A DNA stretch of 64,000 bases. Source: Carnegiea gigantea (taxonomy: Eukaryota > Streptophyta > Magnoliopsida > Caryophyllales > Cactaceae). Both the position numbers and the translations under genes were made by a program. Shown in pieces: positions 1-11,640 of this stretch. The stretch covers positions 517,501-581,500 of the forward strand of contig JAKOGI010000363.1 in assembly GCA_029747015.1 (NCBI GenBank). Reading direction: 5' to 3'. Under the pieces are notes generated by a model. It worked only from the letters and a program-made list of their open reading frames with translations. It made no database searches and had not been told where the DNA came from. Each line of letters begins with the position of its first letter. Position 1 is the stretch's first letter.

Positions 1-104
1 TCATATGAAAATAAGGTAAGCAATCCATTTTCACAGAAGTTGTGTCATTGTCATTCAGGTATGATCTCCGGCTACCATTATAGAAGGCGCATTATTATTC
101 TGTC

Positions 105-355
105 CATTTTTGCAACAGATATGTGGGGCATTGCAGTACTGTGGCCCAAGGTTAACCCCTACTACCATGTTCCCAATCCGTGGTTCGCATTATATGCAAA
201 TGGGGTTTGCTGCCATTGTGCCATTGTAAGTCAGACATTAGTATTTTCTGTATTTTGCAAGAGATTTATAGATCATTATACTATTCCGACCTAATATTAA
301 CCCATGCAACCATGTTCCGAATCCAGGGTTTACATTATATGCAAATAGGGTTAGC
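105..355. repeat. Two diverged direct copies of a ~146-bp unit
   Basis: The block around 108-207 recurs at about 251-352. Both copies start with TTTTGCAA-like sequence, contain CCATGTTC(C/G)(C/G)AATCC, and end with CATTATATGCAAAT(G/A)GGGTT. The offset is about 146 bp. I see no coding meaning; short open frames here are not gene-like. Confidence 0.6.
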
Positions 356-359
356 ACTA

Positions 360-714
360 TATTATGCCATAAGTTGTTACATTGTGATTCAAGTATTATG
401 TCCAACTAAGTACACATGTCATTATCCGTAAATTGAAGCGTACTCCAAAATGGTGGACCAAAATAATGACAACAATGGTGTGGATGTGCTCATATGTACG
501 GGTGTTACACGTGAAGTAAATACAACCAAAATGCACGACGCTTACATGTCCTACATGGCATACCTACATAAGATTTGAATTCATATGCGCCTACAACCTA
601 CAGCAGAATTCAAACGCTTATGCACGCTGATGGGCTTTTCTGATGCTCTTCCAGCTTTCCTTATGAAGGGGTACTTATTGTAACGTACTTTATACGCATG
701 TGTACATGACTATG
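360..714. other. Spacer, no feature seen
   Basis: Ordinary-composition DNA downstream of the minus-strand GRF gene. I recognise no repeat, RNA gene or coding similarity. Confidence 0.4.
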
Positions 715-1476
715 TTAGAGCACTGCACAATGTGTCACACATTGAAGCAGGTTCCCAAAAAACGTTGGCACTGACTGGGCAATAACAGTGTGCAAGAGGA
801 TGTCGATCAGTATTGCCACCATCAATAATGACATCCAAATCACCTCCCCTTGAGTGGTTGCCTGAACTTGGGACTTGAAAAACAGCTCACTCTCCTTACT
901 GACCCTCAAAGTGGCATTACATGTAAGTAGCTTGGACCGTAGGTTCCGCATCTGTGCCTGAAAGTTTCGCACTAACACCTTCTCTTCCATTGTGACAGGG
1001 CCATCAACCCATATGAAGTGGTCACACCTCCTCTGTAACAATGGTGTGAACATTAAATTGCTAAATATTAATATCAACAGTCGCATGGTGGAATTAATGT
1101 CATGTGCTATACTTACAGTGTGGCAGATTATGTGCCTCCTAATACTGTTCGCTGCATCTGCTATAATATCAATGTGGTCACCACAATCAAACACAATCCC
1201 TAAATCTATGGTCAAACTCCCTAGTTTGCCATAACTGAAAATGCTCACAAGGTAATTACAAAGCTTCTTAGTTAGTGTAGTGAGTGATATAGGTCGGGAG
1301 GGAAGGTGGGAGAAGTTAATGGGTACATGCATTGAATAGGGGTCATTCATATCTTGATTCAGTGGGATTCGACAGAGATTGGTGGGAGTTGACCCGGGTT
1401 GGCAGGATTGTTTCCCTCCCACGCTCCCATTCCCGCCATTTCGTGGCATGATAATGAACTTTGGGTCCCATGGCAA
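715..1476 (-). CDS. GRF-type zinc finger / coiled-coil / membrane-anchored protein, copy 1
   Basis: The frame is open for 253 codons, but the reading is better with one 84-bp intron at 1033-1116 (donor GTAAGTATAGC, acceptor ATTGTTACAG). This removes codons 121-148 and keeps the frame. The join brings DCGD...NSIRRHIIC together with RRCDHFIWVD, which fits the GRF finger pattern (C, then N-x-x-R-R-x-x-x-C, then C-x-x-F-x-W-x-D). A polar, probably helical stretch follows (about residues 160-208), then a hydrophobic segment VIWMSLLMVAILIDILL (about 212-234), typical of a C-terminal anchor. Short GRF proteins of this layout are common in plants and usually uncharacterised (At4g04775-like); their function is unknown. 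The N-terminal 80 residues look less gene-like, and the start may lie in another exon. The gene shares a strand with copy 2 and with the MULE transposase downstream. It may be host or element cargo. Confidence 0.55.
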   Translation of the reverse strand: MPWDPKFIIMPRNGGNGSVGGKQSCQPGSTPTNLCRIPLNQDMNDPYSMHVPINFSHLPSRPISLTTLTKKLCNYLVSIFSYGKLGSLTIDLGIVFDCGDHIDIIADAANSIRRHIICHTVSIAHDINSTMRLLILIFSNLMFTPLLQRRCDHFIWVDGPVTMEEKVLVRNFQAQMRNLRSKLLTCNATLRVSKESELFFKSQVQATTQGEVIWMSLLMVAILIDILLHTVIAQSVPTFFGNLLQCVTHCAVL

Positions 1477-1479
1477 TAA

Positions 1480-2555
1480 TGGTACCCAGTGAGATACAAT
1501 TTAATTTCTTAAACAAATAGAAAAACGGGAATGATTATAATGCAACTTACATTGACCAAAATTTGGCAAGGTATTGCAAATATGGGTGGTGACTCCCCTT
1601 TTATATGCTACACTAACCTCCTACGCAGCACTAAATTACATATCTGTTCCATCTTAGGTGAAATTACGAAACCCGACGTACTGTGTAACATATTATAGCA
1701 AAGGTAACAAATGTAACAGAACGTGCTCTTCGACATCGTACAATACTCATAATTTATTGTACATTTAATTCACAACTAAACATGGCACACACTGCACATT
1801 ACAGCCAGAAGTATATCTTTTGGGACTCATACCAAGTAGAATCATAGGTGCTCACAACCAATGGTACAAGTTACGGTTATCACACCCCCATACGCATACG
1901 TTTACATTGTCTACAAAAGTAGGTGATGTTGGTTGGGATATTGATGGTAGCGTTATGTACATAAGAGTTAACATCATGCGCTCCGCCCTTTCATTGCATG
2001 ACAACCCTACTAAACAGAACACACATATTAAAGGACCCTCCCTCACGATATCAGCATCATGACCAATAATGGTGATGATATTAAAGCACTACCAACCTTA
2101 GGATGGGTTGAGGATCTTCAGTTCACCCCTCTTGATAATGTAACCTTACAGTTTTTCAAGGATTTTCTTGTGAGACCATGGCATGACGACTTCACTAATG
2201 TCTAAAGAAAGCGGTATACCAACTTGAAGTACATGCTCCCAACTGGTAGGATTGTACCAGGTCTTGTGCCGATTGTAAAAGAGTTTGATAGGAATTGGAG
2301 TCATGGGTGGAGATCACGTATTTGGGAAGATGGAAGACAAATATTCCATGTGGAGAATATGGTAAAACGAGAGGGTCTAATGGAGGCATTTGACATTGAG
2401 CCCACCCCTGCTCGATGCTACACTCTACAGTGCAGATACGTTTGCTCCGGCTATCTCTAGGCCATTCGATACGGTGGGTGGACTGACCACACATAGCTGC
2501 ATGTCCTTCCTGCTGGACGTGCAACAGCTAAGGTGGATGTCACTTTGAGGACTGT
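1480..2555. other. Unrecognised sequence with a short plus-strand open frame
   Basis: A 78-codon plus frame at 2224-2460 has protein-like composition (KYMLPTGRIVPGLVPIVKEF near its start), and the sequence leads toward the LINE endonuclease scrap. It could be LINE leader or ORF1 residue, but I recognise no motif. The rest shows nothing I can name. Confidence 0.25.
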
Positions 2556-2559
2556 ACAA

Positions 2560-2902
2560 TAGTTGGACGGAGTCCTATATAAAATTTAACTTCAAATCAA
2601 CGAGTCTATGTGAGGACTGCCACAAGGCACTCCACTTGCAACAACGAGGGACGTCCGGATATGTACATGGAATTGTAGAGGTATACCATGAGCCACCTCT
2701 AGACCAAATTCATTCACTTTGCGCTCACTCACCCATTTTCATCCTAACTGAGACACATGTTTGTCAAAGAAACGCTCGTCAGCTCCTAAGCCGGGTACAT
2801 GGTGTGAATTACTTTTACACTGACATGTTGGGTTTTGTCAGAAGAGTGGCAGTCCTGGGGGACTCATCGAAGGTGTTCTTGTATGTTTCCATAGTGACCT
2901 AA
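2560..2902 (+). pseudogene. LINE (non-LTR) endonuclease N-terminal fragment
   Basis: The start of the apurinic-like endonuclease of plant LINE ORF2 is visible in two frames. CTWNCRGIP lies near 2662-2688 (the WN-x-RG opening motif) and is followed by a TGA. The frame at 2636-2902 then gives SPIFILTETHVCQRNARQLL and a GFVRRVAVL segment where the family has GF(S/A)GG. In the family this endonuclease nicks target DNA for target-primed reverse transcription. The frameshift and stop show that it is dead. Sequence to about 3,620 may continue the LINE, but I find no later endonuclease motif. It lies opposite in strand to the flanking GRF and MULE genes, so it is probably an insertion. Confidence 0.6.
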
Positions 2903-3838
2903 ACCATGTCTCCTTCATGGCCAAGGTGAGGAGTACCACAAATATTGTTGTTGTTATTTATCCCTTCACTACAACCACTGATATCATCTTCGTAATATTG
3001 TTCTAAAACAGGGCCTCCTTTAATAAGTATTGCACTATATCCACCATCATTGTCAGAGCATGGTCCCCACCATAAGTTTCTAACATCTTCCTGCTAGAGT
3101 CTGCTTGCATAACACCAATGTTTTGAACAAATAACCTAATATTGTACCTATAGCAACTGAGGTTGTCTATAGCACTCAAAGGATGTTCATGTCCTCATCA
3201 TTTGATTCCTATTGCGAGTATGATGGTCTACCACTCGGACGCTGCATGGTCCAATATAGGGTAATGAGTGGCAAACCCGTTATTGCTCCTGACCGCTTGT
3301 GAGACGATGTAAACATAATGCAAACTATCCTGGGTTACGTTGTAGTTAATGAGGGGTTATCATCGCCAGTTGAAGTTCTGACAAAGGCGACATTGAAACT
3401 ATTATGAATAATTGTACTCTATGGAGTACCTAGTTGGACCTTCCCTATTGCACATACCCATACTATGAACCCGAATTTTGTACTAGGGTACCTGGGGTTA
3501 GAGTAGAATATTCACCAGGTTACTTGGCTATTGGAGCGTGCCAGTCTGTTAGTGTGATGATTAACAATAAACTTGTACCGTATATAAATAATGAGCATAG
3601 TCAGGATGTTAACATGAAAGGAAGTAATTAGACATTTTCTACTAATATTTTATATAAGATCACCCACTGTGAAGTACTAAAGCAAAAGCAGTGACACATT
3701 GAAACTGCCATCCTTTACATGATGGAGACATTTACTTTCCATTCATGATGTCGTACGATCGTGTCCAAAACGTTGGCCACCTTGACATACCTTAAGCGAG
3801 GATAACTTCTATTACTATATGTACAACGCAACTTTAAC
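2903..3838. other. Unrecognised sequence, possibly further LINE remnant
   Basis: Short plus-strand open segments occur, for example 3434-3631, but I see no reverse-transcriptase or other motif. It lies between the LINE endonuclease scrap and GRF copy 2. Confidence 0.3.
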
Positions 3839-4440
3839 CTAAGTCATCCATGTCGCAAATGTAATTGCAACAATGACCATGATAACAGCAACACAAATTT
3901 GGAGCATGTTCTGCAACTTAGCCATCTCCATCTTAAGTCCATGCTCAGCATTCATCTCCTCATGCTCCGCCTAATATTGGTCATTTCGATCTCTAAACAC
4001 CCAGTCCCGAGCGTCAATGTGCTCCTCCACCAATTGATCGATAACATCCATAGGCTGTGTGGTGTACTCAGATAGACAAATATGAAAAATCACACATAAT
4101 CTCATCCTACACAAACATATTAGCATAACACACATGGAGGGTGTCACAACACTTCTCGTCCCTCACCATACAATGTTGACATTTTATGATCATGTATATA
4201 TGGTTCAACAATTTCATATACATTTGGAACTTACGTCTTCAGACACCTAGCATAATGCCTACAGTAGTTGTCATTACTTTCCCTTTGGACCGCATCAAGG
4301 CTGCACTTACAATACTGGGTCATTGTGCAACAACTATATGGCTTGTCCCACTCGTCCTCAGAAGTGTCTGAACTGAGTGGCCCATCGCTTGCAACAGCCG
4401 TGCACCCCTTACTCATAATTTCATCTAGAGTGTGGACCAC
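3839..4440 (-). pseudogene. GRF-type zinc finger / coiled-coil / membrane-anchored protein, copy 2 (decayed)
   Basis: Exon 1 reads from about 4440: an acidic stretch (SSDTSEDEWDKP), then YCKCSLDAV...SNDNYCRHYARC, the first half of a GRF finger. A GTAAGTTCC splice donor follows near 4231. After an intron, with acceptor TTTGTGTAG near 4105-4115, exon 2 carries TGTGA..TTTTCATAT, which aligns base for base with the CDHFIW codons of copy 1 apart from two compensating single-base indels. A charged helical stretch (EEMNAEHGLKMEMAKLQNML) and a terminal hydrophobic segment (ICVAVIMVIVAITFATWMT) follow, with a stop at 3839-3841. An in-frame TAG lies just before the helix. The shared exon break, finger, helix and anchor show common ancestry with copy 1. 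Function is unknown. It lies 1.2 kb beyond the transposase stop, on the same strand. Confidence 0.6.
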
Positions 4441-4726
4441 ATGTCAGTTTGGTAATGACCGTGTTTGGGTTAGAAAAGTGGACCAACTTACTAGCTAAGT
4501 GCTCACATTTGCTTAAACAAAGGAAGTTACTACAATTAAGACAACTTGTGTATAACTACCCAACCTTCCTCCACTAACGTTGTTGCTAATTAATACAAGT
4601 GCACTTACATGGAGTTATCCCATACACAAGCTAAACTTGCATTCAATGCACCTACCATTCTGGACCTACACCTAACGCCACCAATGACTGCATGTTTTTC
4701 CTTCATAGACCATCAACGTACCCTAA

Positions 4727-5105
4727 TTCATTTCCTTATGTTTTCATAAAGCATATGAGAAATAAATGATGTGTTAATAAATTACGTACTCCATCCATGT
4801 AATGTACAATTTATAATATAAACAATCTGGCATTTGTGTTTCCATGAATGCCATTCCATAGAAATGATGTATTCCATCCATAAACTCCGAAATTTTTAAG
4901 TCATGTGCAGTTTGTTTTTTCAGGAACCGCATGACAGCAAAATGACAGACAAATTGCACCCATATGATCTGCAATTTATAAGTAACTTTAAGTTTATGTT
5001 TTTCGGAACTGCATGCGAATTAACTGCGGGACAAATGAACATTATTTTCCACCCACATCATCTACAATTTATATACAATGTACAGCTTGCGTTCTTATGA
5101 ACCAC
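4727..5105. repeat. Diverged tandem repeat, ~83-90 bp unit, about 4.5 copies
   Basis: Units begin near 4791, 4874, 4958 and 5049, with a partial unit before 4791. Each has (A/C)CC(A/C)(T/C)CCAT..., then a (A/C)AATTTATAA-type core, then (G/C)TTTGTGTTT..ATGAA-like sequence and a CAAATGA..AT tail. The array lies between GRF copy 2 and the MULE transposase. MULEs often carry such arrays near their ends, but I could not link this one to a terminal inverted repeat. Confidence 0.55.
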
Positions 5106-5109
5106 ACAA

Positions 5110-5654
5110 TGAATCCGTGACGAAGAAAAAAAAATGATGTTTTTCACGAAAATAATCAAAAAGTCTCTGGTGTTATATTTAAACTACTACATCACTGTAC
5201 ACACCCAGTTAAACTGGAAATTCGTGGACCTCAAAAACGGAATTAGGCTGCTGGTTGCATATTCCGTTCCCTTATCCTTTAAGGTTCTCTCCCGGGTTTC
5301 TGACTGTTTAAAATTGGGTTAGGAGGTGTGCAGAATAAGGTCAACAACATGCAACATCTCATTGTACACCAAAAGATCTAGGATTCCCTCTCACTGTTGT
5401 CAACAACTTATTGGCGAACCACAGACAGAGTGTGCCCTAAACAACCACGATATGACCCTACATTCCATGTCTGTTGCACATGTGGTTGATAATAACATTT
5501 GAAGCACCAAAATAGAATATATTTAACATGTGATATCTGAAAACGAACTACACTAGCACATACGTGAGGGCCACCTATAGACACCCGCATCCTCACACAG
5601 TGTACTCATTAACTTCCTCCAAAAATTGCTAACTACTTAACTTACGAGGACAAC
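5110..5654. other. Spacer downstream of the MULE transposase stop
   Basis: No recognisable coding or repeat structure. It is probably the 3' side of the MULE, but no element end could be assigned. Confidence 0.3.
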
Positions 5655-8060
5655 TTACTTATGCTCAATGTACATTTGAGAACCTCCATTCAGTAAGTCT
5701 TCCACAGCAACGACTTCCCCTTCATAGCCAGCATCGAAGTCAGCTCGCAAGTTCCTGCATGTGTTCTTATCGTGCCCCAGCTCACCACATTTCGAACATC
5801 TCTTTCTATGTACTCCTTGCGTCTGTGATTCCCTCCTCCTTGATTATGGCCTGCCTCGCTTTCTTGGATTAAGAGGAGGTAAACTGCATCAGTTATAGTC
5901 ATCATCTAGAGATTCGTCACCAACAACACGACCACTTCTATCGTCCACGGACGCCATGTCATGTGTCTCCATAGGATGGACAATGTTCACGTAGTATGTC
6001 GCCTGCGTCGGTCCCTTGTAACATAGACTCACATAATCATACACCCATTTCTTCTCCTACCTTATAACCACCATAGCATGCCTGCACGGGAATCCATTTA
6101 TTTGCTACCATTAACAACTGCATGTCATATTGGTCAGGTTCACAAGCAAGCGTCTACATTGCTTAGTTGCTCACTATACTCACCAATGACCCTACTGTAC
6201 AATTGTACATTAATCACGGACTCCATGCCTTCAAGTTCCCCCCTCAACTTATTCTCAATCCTGCAGTCAACACTGTTTTTTCATTTTTGCAACTCCGCCT
6301 TTCATTTATCCCACTTCTTACCAAGCTTCTGTAAATGTCTAATCACCAGCCACGGGATTGACAGGGCCTTGAAATTCCGTATCTAATTATTCCAACTTTT
6401 AACGGGGTTCTTGTTCAACTTCCCACACCTCTCCTTTGTAAACTTTGACTGTGCCCAACATTCAGGTTCATTCTCCTCTACCCATATAGTCAATTCCCTC
6501 TTATTAGTCTTATACCTCCTTAGCTCAGCCATTGCACTTTTATACTCAGCCGCAGTCGTTGCATGCGCAATTCGGTTGAACATATCCTGTACGAGCTCCT
6601 TTGATGCATTACGCCTAATGCCTAACTTGGAAGGTTGTCCCATTAGGTTCTCCGTCAATTGGCACGCACAGTAACTGTGATTCTCCTTCCTAAATACAAG
6701 TGGCACAGCAGCAAGCAACCCCTTATTCTTATCTGACATTATAATGGCCTTCAACCTGCCCAAACTGTCATGCAACACAGTTAAGGATCATAACCAATCG
6801 TCATTCGTCTCTGCCTCCACTACTACATAAGCGCATCCAAGGCCACAACAGCGAGAATGGTTCCTTTACACAGCCCATTCAAATGAGACCCATCCATAAA
6901 CAACATCTTCCTACGTCCCAATATGAAGCTGTTCAGAGACGCACCAAATGCAACAAGCATCTGCTTGAATCGGCACCCTTCGAACTCAACGAATGCCTTC
7001 GAATCTGGATTTTCTCACACAATCGCAGTGCACATCTAAGACAACAACTTATAATGATCTACCAGTTTCCCCATCACTAACATTTGAACATACTCTCTCG
7101 CCCTCTAAGACTGCATATATGATAGCGTCAAGCCCAACTCAAGCTCCAGGTCCTTCATTATCTCCACTAGTGAATAATCAAAAGATAATCAAATCTTACC
7201 TTCAATTAGGCGGGTAAGCAACTTCGCCTTAAGTCTCCTTATCCCCCCTTTTCCCATTTCACATTCATCTCCTACACTGTGCTTGTGATTCCCCCTGAAC
7301 TCCTCTGCTATCAACCCATCTACTTTCAAATGCCTCCTTACACATATGAAAAAAGGACACCCACTACCTCTACATTTCACCACAATGCGCTACTTGCAAT
7401 TTCTTTCCAATCGGTAGTCAAATTAGTGAGTTGTTGCATACTTCCGTATGCTGTACCTAAATGCATCTAGTGACAAAAATTTCTGGCCCTTCCCTACTAT
7501 TTCATTCCTCCATATCCCCATCCTCCTCTTATAAGCTTCTGAATTTACTTGAGAACTACACCACAAGCCCAACTCCTTATTAGTTTATGCACTCCAAATA
7601 TGTGGCTGAATCGTCTGAATCTACTTCCCTGGCATAACACCTTCTCCTGCCCTAGCTTCTTGACCATCCAGCTCTTGCTTTCCAACATTTCTATGCTGAA
7701 CCCTGCAAATTTAATTGAAACATCATCACATTCCACCCCTACAACTAAGATGCTCAAATTACATTTAATATGACATTAACAACAAACAATGTCATTCACA
7801 ACTAACGATATTACCTAGTCGTAATGCCCGTACTAAATCTTCTGCCATCATTCCAGACTGCATGATCAGTTTCACGCACTACGCACGATCCTTCAACTCA
7901 GCAGCGCCAACAACTCGTTTTTCTTGCATCGGTCTCTGAATGAGCCCCTCTTTCTCAGCAACCTACATACACAAGAACTCTTTGTTACCTTTTACCAATT
8001 TCACTACATCCTCATCCCTTGGTAAGGGTATTTTCATATTCTGATCAAACTTCATACTAT
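5655..8060 (-). pseudogene. MuDR-family (MULE) transposase, multi-exon, inactivated
   Basis: Reading down the minus strand, the pieces of a plant MULE transposase appear in order. A VKCRGSGCPFFICVRR zinc-binding MuDR segment lies at 7189-7383. FMDGSHLNGLCKGTI, with the first catalytic Asp, is near 6860-6900. VVVEAETNDDW follows after a frameshift near 6830. SDKNKGLLAAVPLVF, with the second Asp, is near 6700-6740. GKLNKNPVKSWNN is near 6385-6430, where the family normally has Glu before the S-F/W-N, so Lys appears to replace the third acid. A SWIM finger (CSC...W..INGFPCRHAMVVI) lies at about 6065-6140 with two internal stops. A CCHC knuckle CSKCGELGHDKNTC is near 5757-5803, with the stop at 5655-5657. 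The protein would cut and move MULE DNA in the nucleus. Frameshifts, stops and the missing acid make it dead. N-terminal exons above 7,400 are only vaguely visible. Confidence 0.85.
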
Positions 8061-9342
8061 AGCACAACCCACGCTCCCTTTAAACCCTTACCTATCGTCT
8101 CCTCTACTACCTTCACTACATCACCAACCCTTATATTTCAATCACTGCTTCCCCCAGGATATGTCAACATACTATTACCTCCATGCTCCAAGTACCCTCC
8201 CTAACACGCGTGCACAAACACCTCCCGACCAACTATTGCTTGCTCCTCTATAACAATTGCCTTCTTTGTCCACACTACCAACCACACTCTAATCACGTCA
8301 TTATATCTACACCACCTACACAAATACAACATACCCTCTATAAGTTACGTAAACCATTTTACTACTCATCATAACACAGTTGAAAATACAGTATACCAAA
8401 ACCAACGATTTCTCATTAACTTCTTCAAAAACTCTTACACAACAGAAGGGGTTACCAGATTCAGCAATGGTTTCCTTCCTCTACTCATTCTTCGTATGGC
8501 TATCACATAGAGGACCACCACATTCTTAGGGATCAGCATTTAATCATTCCTCCCCATCCCCCTACTAATTATTTCCAATTGGGATCATATATTCAACCTA
8601 ACTATCTGTTATGCACATCCTGGTTATCTTGCACTATATAACGGGGTTAACAACTACAATGACAGTCTAATACCTCCAACTGCAATCCCCTAGTTTTCCT
8701 TTCCTTATCACATACAACGTCATCTCCATACTGAATACTTTGTTCACATCCCCCAAAACTTATTCCCTACTCCAAATATATTACCCCACCCATATGTCAT
8801 TATCATCCTGGGATATCTTACAACAATTACTAGGTTAACAAATACAATCACATAACCACCTCAATTAACCTCCACTTTAGGATGACCATCACACATATAA
8901 GGCGTTACAAGCCTCCACAAAACTAGGTTTCCCTTCACACCCTCCAATTACCCCAACCATAACCCTTGTCAGTTGAAATTACCTTCACATGTAGTTAAAA
9001 CTCATCATCACTCCCTACTTCTCACACTGAAGGTTATTAATTTCAGAATTTTCGCAACAATTCAATGGAAACCACATACCATTGCTAACATATTCCAAGG
9101 CCAGTCATAGATTACACACACGTTTTCACTTTTTTAAGGCATCAAATGTACCTTACCTGATTCCAAATTCCTTCCAAATCTACTTAACCTACTCCGCTGC
9201 TACTGCTTCTACGTCACCAAACAAAGTGGTCTCTTCACATTGGTAAGCCCCTTCACCATTGCTCCGTTGACTCCCACGTTTGCCGGTACTAGAATTGTTA
9301 CACTCTTAGTGTTGTTCACACAGTGCGGGGGATAACTTCAGC

Positions 9343-9343
<1 letters not shown>
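8061..9343. other. Pyrimidine-rich spacer upstream of the MULE transposase
   Basis: C/T-rich on the plus strand. Short open frames are present, but nothing is protein-like. It may be the 5' half of the MULE, and I found no terminal inverted repeat. Confidence 0.35.

Positions 9344-9381
<38 letters not shown>
9344..9381. repeat. (AG)n microsatellite
   Basis: Nineteen uninterrupted AG dinucleotides follow GCT and precede GGGTTGAGTG. Confidence 0.95.
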
Positions 9382-9384
<3 letters not shown>

Positions 9385-9629
9385 TGAGTGAGGGCCAAAG
9401 TAGAGAGGGAGACTGGGGCTCCAATTTTAGGACACAAACCCCACTGCTACAGCAACCCCTCCTGATCACCCCAACTTTTCCCTCCACTAGCGAGGGTAAT
9501 TAGGACATTGTAAGTCGTCATCTTACTGCCATGCCATAGCGGGGCACACATGTTCCAGCAAAAACAACACTAAATTAAAAGAAAAAGCATATAGAAAAAG
9601 AACTTCAGTCCAACACTCATAGGTAAATT

Positions 9630-9800
9630 TCCCTAATAATTATTGTGATTATTATTAATAATAATGACAATAATAATTATTGTAATTATTATTATTGCTT
9701 ATTATTAAATTAGTAATAATTATTCTTATTATGAATTATTATTTTTGTTATTAATTAATAATTATTATAATAATTATTATTATGTCACACAAATTGTTAA
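9630..9800. repeat. ATT/AAT-rich low-complexity tract
   Basis: Imperfect AATAATTATT and ATTATTATT runs with many local self-complementary stretches. It resembles a decayed trinucleotide microsatellite. Confidence 0.8.
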
Positions 9801-9939
9801 CATAACTAATATTAATAATCCCACTTCATTCCACTCATTCCTACTCCGTGCCACTCCTTCCCACTTCCCCATACAACAAACTACCCATACCTCTATCACA
9901 CACTTCTTTCGACTCATTTCCATTCCACACTCATAATAT

Positions 9940-10135
9940 ACCCATGAAAAGAACAGGACCTAAATACCCCCATTTATTTGCCTGATAGGCAACTTCTTTT
10001 AAAGGGGCTAAGATATAAAACTCCAGAATTTGACGCTTTATTGTTTACTACATCTGTAATGCATTATTGTTGTTTGTGTTGTTAAGTTTTAGGGACGAAA
10101 CGTCTTTTAACAGGGGGTAGAATGTAAAACCCCAA
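9940..10135 (+). mobile_element. 3' end of an old chromovirus-like Ty3/Gypsy element (pol C-terminus, PPT, first 13 bp of LTR)
   Basis: A short frame ends in KYPHLFA followed by TGA near 9962-9985, like the C-terminus of plant chromovirus integrases (..M(R/K)xKYPxLF). About 110 bp on is AGGGACGAAACGTCTTTTAA, the spacer typical of these elements before their 3' LTR, then a polypurine-like CAGGGGGTAGAA. An LTR start TGTAAAACCCCAA (10,123-10,135) is broken by the LARD. The LTR appears to resume at 21,440 with CCTAAAAATTC. The element is truncated on its left side. Confidence 0.6.
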
Positions 10136-11640
10136 TGTAACAGCCGGGGTTTTCAACCTTAGGCTAATCGTTTAAGTTAATATTTTGATTAACTTATTTG
10201 ATTGATTTAGCTATGTTAGATTAATGTTTGCCTAATAATTGGGTGTAATAATTATGTGCGTACATTTTTATTAAATTTTCTTGGTTAATTACACGATTTC
10301 ATGAAGTTAGTAAATTCGATAAAATTTAAACCAAGGCATAACTTACGTGAAATTAGCAAATTGTGTGAGACCATGTAGAGTCAAGATTAACTAAATCAGG
10401 TAGTACAAGACTGAACTAGGTTTAAGGAGTGTGATTAAATAACCCAAAAAAAAATTTTTTAAAAAGAAAAAAAGAGGGTAAAAAGGGGGCCGAAGTCCCT
10501 TTCTCAAATTGGAAACGGGACCCTGGGGATAATCTCGACCCTAGCCCCCGGTACCACCACAGAGAGAGGAAGAGAGGGAGAGAGAAGGAGCTGGCCGGCG
10601 ATGGCGGCACCGCCCCGGTTCACACAGCCAGCCACAACCACGGACTTGGTAAATAGGGAGAGAGATCGAGTGAGATAGAGAAGAGCCACGAGAGGGGGAG
10701 ATCGGAGCCACGCAAAGCCGACGCCGGCGGGACAACGGCGTTGCCGACGAGGTGTCTCCGGTAGGCTTGGGATTGGCGACCACCAAGAGCCAAGGGAGCA
10801 AAGGTTTTCAGGCTAGGTTTTCAAGCCCTATGTATCACGACAGCCGTGACCCATGCCGGCAGCGGTGGCGCTCGATTTCGGCAAATAGGTGACGTCCAGA
10901 GGAAGAGGGATAATGAAGGATGGGCAGTGATAACCATGACAACAGAATGACTCATCTTCGTGAGATGAGTTTTCATCTGTTATTACTTCCAGGTTATTCG
11001 CCAAGTTCAATTTTGCCCAATTCTATTAAGCAGTTTTGAATTATTCTCGCTTACACATTTGTATCCTTTGCTGCCATGGTGATCCTCCTTGGTGCCCAAC
11101 GATGGTTCGATGAATTACGGGACTAAACTGAGAACCCCAGGAGAGGCACCCTACCAATTGCATTGAGCTAGAGACTGACCATGTAACCCATAAATCGGGT
11201 CCTTAGCTTGGAGTCTAGGTGGGTGGCTCCTAATCCCTAAACTTATTACTAATTTCTAAATATTTTTGAAATATTTGTGATAGCTGATCTAGTAGTTAGG
11301 CTGAGTTAAGAAACTGAAAGAAGTTGGTGAATCATTTGGGTTGAACTAAGTAGTTTTGAGGACTGTTGTGGCTGGTGCTATGAGGAGGGATTCGGGGTGC
11401 GTAATTGAGTTTATGAAGTGTGGACTCGTGTTTGATGTCGTGTGCTACTCATTAATTGCCTGAATTTGGTTGTAGCATGCTGCTTGATCAAGTCATGGTT
11501 TCGCTAGCCTTTACCTCTTTAAGTTAATGTAACTGTGTTATGCAAATGATTTACTAATTTAAGAAACAGTGAAATGTTCATTTTAAAGGATTATTCACAT
11601 GTTTTTAGATGTTTCGGACTGCCTATCAATTTGCTTGCCT

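Noticed and set aside
10422..11010. Minus-strand ORFs in the GC-rich LTR block, and the matching block at 17,799-18,376
   Set aside because: They lie within LTRs and are not conserved as proteins between the two LTR copies (frames differ), and they have no motif.
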